From Candidatus Saccharimonadales bacterium (GTDB lineage: Bacteria > Patescibacteriota > Saccharimonadia > UBA4664 > SCTI01): a DNA stretch of 24,812 nt. Both the position numbers and the translations under genes were made by a program. Shown here piece after piece: positions 6,657-11,708 of the stretch (positions are counted from its first letter, which is position 1; every line of letters starts with the position of its first letter). The stretch lies in contig JASLFZ010000062.1 in assembly GCA_030150485.1 (NCBI GenBank), forward strand, positions 1 through 24,812, read 5' to 3'. A model generated the notes under the pieces. The model saw nothing but the letters and a program-made list of their open reading frames with translations. It was not told the DNA's origin and ran no database searches.

Positions 6657-7403
6657 ATGGCACGTAAGAAGTCCGCTCAAAAGCAAAGCTACGGAAGACC
6701 GTTTTACAAAAGGCGGCCAGGACGCACAGTATTTGGCGTTTTGTTAGCTCTAGCGGTATTGCCGCTTTTTGGCCCTGTGGCTGCCCATATACTTTTCCCG
6801 CACCATTTATCATCCTTGACCGCTGCCAGTTGGCTGAACGCCTGCCTATTATGGTGGGCAACACTAGCCGTCGTTGGATACACATACACGACATACTCGC
6901 AAAAAAGCATTCAGCTGGAGGACTTAGAAAACTCTAGGAGAATAGCCAGCTATGGCGCTCAACAGCTAACACAGTCCCAAACACCTTTCCTGGAGCTAAG
7001 GACATACCAGGATAAAGCAGAGAGCGGCCTTGTAATGGGCATCGTTTTTGAGATAAGAAACATCGGTAATTCCATAGCAAAAAACATTAAACTCAGCCCG
7101 ATAAATCTCAAAATCGACAACAAGGAGGTCAACTTTACCTTTAAGGACATTAGTGTAATCCCGCCCCAAAATGAATGGGCTCCAGTGGTTTACGGCGAGC
7201 TACAGGACATGACTAGAAGGCGCTGGGAGAACGAGTTCGTACCTGCTTTAATATGGAGCCACATGGCAACTGATAAGCCTAGCGTCATAGTGACGTATCA
7301 GGGGATTAACGCTACACATGAGTATAAAGCCGTCTTTGCTTTTGATACGGAAGTGGGTGGCAACTTTCGCGATACCGCTCAGTATCGAAGCAACCTCGGT
7401 TAG
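6657..7403 (+). CDS. Two-pass membrane protein of unknown function
   Basis: The 248-residue product has a very basic N-terminus (MARKKSAQKQ...YKRRPGR), then two membrane segments at about residues 25-46 (TVFGVLLALAVLPLFGPVAAHI) and 57-77 (SWLNACLLWWATLAVVGYTYT). By the positive-inside rule the N-terminus should be cytoplasmic. The remaining 165 residues look like a soluble beta-rich domain (ELRTYQDKAESGLVMGIVFEIRNIGNSIAKNIKL), also cytoplasmic if both segments span. The IRNIGNSIAKNI stretch is seen in many uncharacterised membrane-anchored proteins. It lies tail to tail with the Pycsar effector (5-base gap) and may be an accessory of the defence module, an immunity factor, or unrelated cargo. 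Confidence 0.7.
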   Translation: MARKKSAQKQSYGRPFYKRRPGRTVFGVLLALAVLPLFGPVAAHILFPHHLSSLTAASWLNACLLWWATLAVVGYTYTTYSQKSIQLEDLENSRRIASYGAQQLTQSQTPFLELRTYQDKAESGLVMGIVFEIRNIGNSIAKNIKLSPINLKIDNKEVNFTFKDISVIPPQNEWAPVVYGELQDMTRRRWENEFVPALIWSHMATDKPSVIVTYQGINATHEYKAVFAFDTEVGGNFRDTAQYRSNLG

Positions 7404-7408
7404 CCTAC

Positions 7409-7942
7409 CTACTTTGGTAGCGTAGAAAGAGTGATTGCTACTACAGGGGCTGCAATAAGTAGCAAGGCGACCGCTGCCACAAGGCTTACTACGGCATCAT
7501 TGATATGCGAGAACTTTCGGCGTGCGATTATCGAATTGGCGTGCAGCTGTTGCTCTACCGCTTCTTCAAGGTCGCCCACCGAAGCTTTGGCAAGCTTGTC
7601 GTGGAATTCATCCGCGCTAAGTTCCGCAATGTGTGCGAAGAACAGGATGTTAGGCTTCGCATTAACTATGCGCGCCCTCAACGTCATGAGTACCATCCAA
7701 AGTGTTCGCAGTAGGGTGTAGGTTAAGAATATGAGCAATACGCTAGGGAGGACGACCAGACTTTTACTATGGGCGCTTGAGCCGGTTCGGACTACGATTG
7801 CCCACCAGCTAACGTATAGGTTCCCCGACAGCCCAATAATTACAGCGGTAACGCTGCCAATTGCTGCTGCCTTAGCATCAGCAAACTTAATCCAGTCGGC
7901 AACCCTGTTTGACGCGTCGTTGGTAATTTTAGCCTTATCCAT
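7409..7942 (-). CDS. Pycsar-type transmembrane effector (DUF5706/PycTM-like)
   Basis: The 177-residue protein matches the layout of the Pycsar membrane effector family. An N-terminal amphipathic helix carries the signature NRVADWIKFADAKAAAIGS (residues 12-30), leading into a membrane segment (about 27-48). A second membrane segment is at about 62-85. Then come FFAHIAELSADEFHDKL and QQLHANSIIARRKFSHINDA, and a last hydrophobic segment at about 150-172. In characterised Pycsar systems such effectors bind cUMP or cCMP made by the partner cyclase and damage the inner membrane, stopping phage growth by killing or arresting the cell. It starts six bases after the cyclase stop with no clear ribosome site, so translational coupling is likely. 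The nucleotide specificity cannot be read here. Confidence 0.85.
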   Translation of the reverse strand: MDKAKITNDASNRVADWIKFADAKAAAIGSVTAVIIGLSGNLYVSWWAIVVRTGSSAHSKSLVVLPSVLLIFLTYTLLRTLWMVLMTLRARIVNAKPNILFFAHIAELSADEFHDKLAKASVGDLEEAVEQQLHANSIIARRKFSHINDAVVSLVAAVALLLIAAPVVAITLSTLPK

Positions 7943-7948
7943 AATGGC

Positions 7949-8938
7949 TTAGGCTAGCCTATACCGTAGGCTCGTTGGCAGGGCGTGGTACTGGCCTAGC
8001 CGATTGGCATTTGCGGGCGTAGTTAGGGTTATAGGGGACTTCCAAGTGCTAAACCTGAAATTCTCCTTGGCCTTGACTGTCATTTGCGCTCTTGCCCGAT
8101 GGGATACCAGTATACCCCCACCGGCCGCTTTGTCTGCCAATTTAGATGCGACATTCGCAGCTTTGCCAGCCCACACAATATCATTATTGGTGCTCCCCAC
8201 GGTACCGCCGCGTACAACCATAATTTTGCTGTAGTCGATACCGATACCGCACGCAATTGGGTGGCTATAGTATCGTTGCAGCCGCGGGCTTAGTACCTGC
8301 TCCACTGTGCTCTGCATCCAGACCGCACAATCTACTGCCCGGTCAACCGCCGGAAAGTCATTATCAAATATGACCATTATTCGGTCGCCAGCGAACCCAC
8401 GAACGTGTCCACGTCCCTGGTAGCGCGCGATGCTTACCATCGCGGAGAGGAAGGCCTTGTAAATCTTGGCAGCGACCTCATCGTTATGTCTGTCCGTGAT
8501 ACTGGTGGAGTTCCGTATGTCTACATAAAGTACTGCGCTCTCGATGGCCTTACCGCCGGTGTGGCTAATATCCGCTACCTTCGGCACGCTCCTGGTGGTT
8601 GTTACTGGCAGCGCCGCACCCAGTGTCGCATTAACCCTAGTACTAATGTCGGCTACGGTGGCGGCCTGCGCGGTCGTAAGATTTAACGGCGCTGGCCCAA
8701 GTTTGAGCTTAACCACGGGTGGTTTTGGAGCGGGCTTGGGTGCTGCTAATGGTGGTAGGGCATTGTTGGGCATGGTTAAACTGCTGAGAAGCGACACGGG
8801 TGGTTTATTGGCGTCAGAAGTCAGCCGACCAAGTATCGAGTCAAGTGAAGAGGCGGCCGGCGGCGGTGATGGCTGGTTTTGATGCCCAGTAAGGGCGTGC
8901 AGAAAATCGTCGGGGGAGGATGGGTTATTAGGCTTCAT
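7949..8938 (-). CDS. Class III nucleotidyl cyclase, Pycsar-type (pyrimidine cyclase candidate)
   Basis: The 329-residue product has a disordered Pro/Ala-rich N-terminal tail (about 1-130) and a C-terminal class III cyclase domain (about 133-300). The two metal-binding aspartates are D140 in LYVDIRNST and D185 in GFAGDRIMVIFD. CGIGIDYSKIMVVRGGTVGSTNNDIVWAGKAANVASKLADKA corresponds to the C-terminal half of the catalytic site, in which the usual N-x3-R of the transition-state pair reads N262-x3-K266. The DIR-x-ST form of the first motif and the adjacent DUF5706-like effector point to a Pycsar cyclase making cCMP or cUMP on phage infection, rather than a cAMP signalling enzyme. The start is set by a consensus promoter six bases upstream. 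Confidence 0.85.
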   Translation of the reverse strand: MKPNNPSSPDDFLHALTGHQNQPSPPPAASSLDSILGRLTSDANKPPVSLLSSLTMPNNALPPLAAPKPAPKPPVVKLKLGPAPLNLTTAQAATVADISTRVNATLGAALPVTTTRSVPKVADISHTGGKAIESAVLYVDIRNSTSITDRHNDEVAAKIYKAFLSAMVSIARYQGRGHVRGFAGDRIMVIFDNDFPAVDRAVDCAVWMQSTVEQVLSPRLQRYYSHPIACGIGIDYSKIMVVRGGTVGSTNNDIVWAGKAANVASKLADKAAGGGILVSHRARAQMTVKAKENFRFSTWKSPITLTTPANANRLGQYHALPTSLRYRLA

Positions 8939-8944
8939 AATAGT

Positions 8945-8973
8945 ATTATAAGCCGTAATTCGTGCTGTGTTAG
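8945..8973 (-). promoter_or_regulatory. Promoter of the Pycsar module (leaderless)
   Basis: On the minus strand CTAACA (8968-8973, four of six to the -35 consensus), a 17-base spacer and a perfect TATAAT (8945-8950) are followed by six bases and the cyclase ATG. The predicted start coincides with the A of ATG, and no ribosome site exists. Confidence 0.6.
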
Positions 8974-8982
8974 TTCAAGTAC

Positions 8983-9237
8983 CTACTTGCTAATGACCTG
9001 GCCGCTGCTGCCGTCTTCGCCCAATGTGACGCGGCCACCATTGTTATCAGATATAGTCGTCTCGTTTAGCGAGGCCTGTGGCGAGTTGGTGTCGACACTT
9101 TGCAGGTCACTAATAAGCTCGGAAATTGCTTCCGAGGGAGCAGGTGGGGGCGTCGGTGTCGTGCGCCTAGTTGGTCTAGGTGCCGTCTGCGGCCTCCGTG
9201 CGGCTCCAGCACGTCGATGTGTAGTATTAATACTCAT
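8983..9237 (-). CDS. Small Pro/Thr-rich basic protein upstream of the cyclase (unknown)
   Basis: The 84-residue product is low in complexity. Its N-terminal half is Arg/Pro/Thr-rich (RRPQTAPRPTRRTTPTPPPAP), followed by a short predicted helix (EAISELISDLQS) and a polar tail. It has no membrane segment or known domain. Its ATG lies inside the stop region of the stranded integrase 3' end (overlap of 11 bases), and a perfect TATAAT sits seven bases upstream. The PPPAPSEAISELISDLQS stretch resembles PPPAASSLDSILGRLTSD in the cyclase tail, so the two might share a docking motif. It could be a third part of the defence module, or not a functional protein at all. Confidence 0.5.
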   Translation of the reverse strand: MSINTTHRRAGAARRPQTAPRPTRRTTPTPPPAPSEAISELISDLQSVDTNSPQASLNETTISDNNGGRVTLGEDGSSGQVISK

Positions 9238-9244
9238 AAGGACT

Positions 9245-9250
9245 ATTATA
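9245..9250 (-). promoter_or_regulatory. Candidate -10 box for the small Pro-rich ORF
   Basis: A perfect TATAAT on the minus strand lies seven bases before the ATG at 9235-9237, within the integrase 3' end. No good -35 is seen. It would allow the ORF to be expressed from the integrated element, where the integrase transcript cannot reach. Confidence 0.4.
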
Positions 9251-9377
9251 GGAGGCGCTGTTTAAAATACTAGTGCTGTGACGGGTTGCCTCATCATCGC
9301 TACCTTCCTTGGTGTCCCACTGCGCAGACAGCTCGTCGATGATGTGCCTGAAAAGTTCAAGTTTACCCGCTTGAGCG

Positions 9378-9385
9378 CCACCAAT
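9378..9385 (+). repeat. attR core (direct repeat CCACCAAT)
   Basis: Identical to 3641-3648. To the left lies element DNA that is the integrase 3' end; to the right lies TTTTTTGCTAAAAG, which would follow tRNA-Leu in the empty chromosome and looks like a tRNA trailer with a T-run. GTTCAAGT, present in the tRNA T-arm (3623-3630), also occurs at 9355-9362 but with different spacing to the core. Confidence 0.7.
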
Positions 9386-9434
9386 TTTTTGCTAAAAGTT
9401 AAAAATTTAATGATTTTTTAATATTTAAGGATAA

Positions 9435-9448
9435 TAGTAGGTAGTAGG
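9435..9448 (+). repeat. Tandem repeat TAGTAGG x2 before the response regulator
   Basis: Two exact 7-base copies end eight bases before the ATG. They could be an operator for the regulator itself or simply supply a weak ribosome site (AGG). Confidence 0.35.
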
Positions 9449-9456
9449 TACATGCT

Positions 9457-10158
9457 ATGAAAATCCTTATCATTGAAGACGAGCCCGCCATTGCCCAGGC
9501 CCTACGCCGCGGGCTACGTAAGACGTATCTCGTTGACACCGTGCGGACCGGTAACCAGGGCTTACAGAAGGCCAGCCTCAACGATTATGCCGCTATTATT
9601 TTAGACTTGGGTTTACCCGATATGCCGGGGCTGGTGGTGTGCGAACAGATGCGGGAGGACGGGGTAACGACACCAATCCTCATTTTAACGGGCGAATCTG
9701 GTGTTCAGCTTAAGGTTGCGCTACTTGATGCCGGAGCCGATGATTACCTAACTAAGCCATTTAGTCTGGAGGAGCTGAAGGCGCGCCTACGTGTCTTGGT
9801 GCGACGCAACGCGCATCAGCTGCGGTCTAGCCGCTTAACGGTGGGTGATCTGGTGCTGGACACGGTTACGCGGCGGATCGAGCGGGCTGGGCAGATAATT
9901 TACCTGCGGCGCAAGGAGTTTGATCTGCTGGAATACATGATGCATCACGCCGGTTCAGTAGTGACGCGCGCAACAATCGTTGATCACATTTGGGACCTTA
10001 ACGATGGTTTATGGACAAACTCGGTAGATGTTCATATAAAATACCTACGAGATAAGATCGATCGGCCGTTCACTCAGATGACCCCAATGATCAAAACGGT
10101 ACATGGAGTTGGCTACAAGTTGGAGACGTCTAACCCGGTAGCATCAATGACTAAGTGA
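9457..10158 (+). CDS. OmpR/PhoB-family response regulator
   Basis: The 233-residue two-domain regulator has a receiver domain (about 1-118) with the acidic pocket E7-D8-E9, the phospho-acceptor D50 in IILDLGLPD, T78 and K100. Its winged-helix DNA-binding domain (about 128-225) shows YLRRKEFDLLEYMMHHAGSVVTR and SVDVHIKYLRDKID, and ends in IKTVHGVGYKLE. It should bind DNA as a phosphorylated dimer. It is followed by a small ORF and a histidine kinase, its likely partner, and further on by a terpene-cyclase-like gene that may be in the same transcript. It is the first chromosomal gene after the element's right end; AT-rich DNA (9386-9456) separates them. Confidence 0.95.
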   Translation: MKILIIEDEPAIAQALRRGLRKTYLVDTVRTGNQGLQKASLNDYAAIILDLGLPDMPGLVVCEQMREDGVTTPILILTGESGVQLKVALLDAGADDYLTKPFSLEELKARLRVLVRRNAHQLRSSRLTVGDLVLDTVTRRIERAGQIIYLRRKEFDLLEYMMHHAGSVVTRATIVDHIWDLNDGLWTNSVDVHIKYLRDKIDRPFTQMTPMIKTVHGVGYKLETSNPVASMTK

Positions 10159-10173
10159 GAGGAGGTGAGGTAG

Positions 10174-10284
10174 ATGAGTGACTTATTGAAGCAGGTACTG
10201 ACTGATACATCGGCACGTAATGGCGAAGACATACAGAGAGTAGCCGTCGAGGCAGCCAACGAATACTCGCCATGGTCGCCGTAG
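10174..10284 (+). CDS. Small 36-residue ORF between regulator and kinase
   Basis: An ATG after a strong Shine-Dalgarno run (AGGAGGTGAGG at 10160-10170) opens 36 codons: MSDLLKQVLTDTSARNGEDI, then QRVAVEAANEYSPWSP and TAG. The product is soluble and mildly acidic. It starts 15 bases after the regulator stop and ends 11 bases inside the kinase reading frame, which itself has no ribosome site at its ATG (10272). It is therefore at least a translational coupler for the kinase and perhaps a functional micro-protein. I do not recognise a family. Confidence 0.6.
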   Translation: MSDLLKQVLTDTSARNGEDIQRVAVEAANEYSPWSP

Positions 10285-11708
10285 CCAAAAGGCTGTACCG
10301 TCGGACGAGGTGGGGTTCTCCGACCCTGCCTCGTCTGCACCTTAGCGAGCGAGACGTGGAGCCTGTCAATGCTGAGGATGTGCATCGGCGCACCTATATT
10401 CTCACGATACTCTTGCTGGGTTCGAGCGCGCTAGCATTGGCGGCGTTTGTTGATGCAATTATTAACCTACTGCTGACCTTCCCGCACTCGCACTACGACT
10501 CCCCGCTGATTTGCTTGGCCGTGCTCGGAGCGCTGGTGGGCTTGTACTATTTGGCGCGCCGAGGTTTTTACCAGATTGGGGCGTGGGCCTTCGTGGCGGT
10601 TATAACGCTGGCAGCGAGTTACGCCCTCTATCGCTGGAGTATTGATTTGCCCACGGGCGTGCTGCTTTACGCCCTGGTTATTACTATGACCGGCATACTG
10701 CTTGGCACTCGAACGGCGGCCGTTGTGGCTGTGGGCTTGATGGTACTGCTGGGTACGTTGGGCGGACTGCAGGCTGGCGGTGCCATCACGACGGACACTT
10801 CTTGGCTGCACCAACGCGTTGAGGCCGGCGACGCCCTAACCTTCAGCGTGATCCTCGGTATTATTACGCTCGTATCGTGGCTATCAAACCGCGAGATTGA
10901 TCGTTCGCTGCAGCGAGCGAGACGGTCGGAGCAGGAATTGGCGGAGGAGCGGAACTCGCTTGAAGTTAAGGTGGTTGAGCGGACGCGCGCGCTGGAGCAA
11001 TCGCAGCGGGAGCGGACACTCGAGGTGCAGCGCTTTGCTGAGTTTGGCCGCATTAGTGCGGGCCTGCTGCATGATTTGGCCAGTCCGCTAACTACGGCAT
11101 CGCTAAACCTGAAAGAGCTCGAAGGTAGGCGCTCCTCGCCGTCCGTCCAGCAAGCCCTCCAAAGTGTGCATCAACTTGAGCGCTATGTCGGGTCGGCGCG
11201 ACGCCAGCTACAGGGAGAGAGTGCGTTACAGGATTTTGGAGTGATTGACGAGCTCGAACAGGTGCTGAGTTTGCTGACGCATCATGCCCGGATGGTAGGC
11301 GTAAGCATTCAGCTCCAGTCGAAGGGCAAACCGCAGCTGTTCGGCGACCCCGTTAAGTTTAGCCAATTAGTCGCCAACTTGCTTGTAAATGCGATAGAGG
11401 CGTACGCCGATATAGTAAAGCCAAAGCGAACGGTTATCGTGGTTCGAGTGTCGCTCGAAGGTGGCAGCTTGAAGTTAGTGGTACAGGATTTTGGGAGCGG
11501 CATTAGTAAAGCGGCCATCCCTCAGCTGTTCGAGCCGTTTTATACGACCAAGCGTGGTGGTGAGGGTGGTCTCGGTATCGGGCTTGCCACCGTTAAGCAG
11601 ATCGCTGAAAAGGATTTTGGTGGCACGGTGGATGTAAGCTGCGATGAGCGCAAGGGCACTTGTTTTACGGTTGTTTTGCACAGTTCGCCTAAGCGTAATG
11701 ATGGTTAA
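10272..11708 (+). CDS. Membrane sensor histidine kinase
   Basis: The 478-residue protein has about six membrane segments between residues 41 and 205, with no large extracellular sensor domain, so it probably senses the membrane or a small molecule within it. A coiled coil (about 207-258) leads to the dimerisation domain with phospho-acceptor H267 in GLLHDLASPLTT. The ATPase domain has an N box (VANLLVNAIEAY, N373), G1 DFGSG (406-410), an F box LFEPFYTTK and G2 GLGIGL (433-438), all intact. The ATG at 10272 overlaps the small upstream ORF, and the TAA overlaps the start of the terpene-cyclase-like gene, so regulator, small ORF, kinase and cyclase appear to be one coupled operon. Confidence 0.93.
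   Translation: MVAVAKRLYRRTRWGSPTLPRLHLSERDVEPVNAEDVHRRTYILTILLLGSSALALAAFVDAIINLLLTFPHSHYDSPLICLAVLGALVGLYYLARRGFYQIGAWAFVAVITLAASYALYRWSIDLPTGVLLYALVITMTGILLGTRTAAVVAVGLMVLLGTLGGLQAGGAITTDTSWLHQRVEAGDALTFSVILGIITLVSWLSNREIDRSLQRARRSEQELAEERNSLEVKVVERTRALEQSQRERTLEVQRFAEFGRISAGLLHDLASPLTTASLNLKELEGRRSSPSVQQALQSVHQLERYVGSARRQLQGESALQDFGVIDELEQVLSLLTHHARMVGVSIQLQSKGKPQLFGDPVKFSQLVANLLVNAIEAYADIVKPKRTVIVVRVSLEGGSLKLVVQDFGSGISKAAIPQLFEPFYTTKRGGEGGLGIGLATVKQIAEKDFGGTVDVSCDERKGTCFTVVLHSSPKRNDG

Larger units (their letters stand above)
3641..9385. mobile_element. Integrated element at tRNA-Leu, serine-integrase type, carrying a Pycsar-like defence module
   Basis: The element begins at the 3' end of tRNA-Leu and ends at a copy of the same 8 bases (CCACCAAT) at 9378-9385. 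Its serine integrase gene reads leftwards straight into the tRNA, and the missing 3' part of that gene is found at the right end in the matching frame. Together these fix both boundaries. Cargo, from left: integrase, structured leader plus membrane protein, terminase-small-subunit-like HTH protein, second membrane protein, Pycsar effector and cyclase, small Pro-rich ORF. After the right boundary comes a T-run and AT-rich DNA that would have followed the tRNA before integration. The boundaries are inferred from sequence, not from an empty site. Confidence 0.8.
9227..9385 (-). pseudogene. Stranded 3' end of the integrase gene (52 codons, separated by integration)
   Basis: Reading leftwards from the att core, codons give IGGAQAGKLELFRHIIDEL... 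and end EY-stop (TAA at 9227-9229). The first three codons (ATT GGT GGx) are the same, in the same frame, as codons 525-527 of the integrase at the left end. There is no start codon of its own, and an in-frame TAG lies just beyond the core on the chromosomal side. It is best read as the original integrase C-terminus: joining it in the excised circle gives 524 + 52 = 576 residues. It contains the promoter box of the next ORF, whose ATG overlaps its stop. Confidence 0.75.

Noticed and set aside
6586..6910. Minus-strand frames (102 and 68 codons) overlapping the 248-residue membrane protein gene
   Set aside because: Shadows without start signals, and they cross the divergent promoter region.
9340..9390. 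A second tRNA or tRNA fragment ending GCGCCACCA
   Set aside because: Only GTTCAAGT and the CCACCAAT core match; no cloverleaf can be built and the sequence reads as integrase 3' coding DNA.
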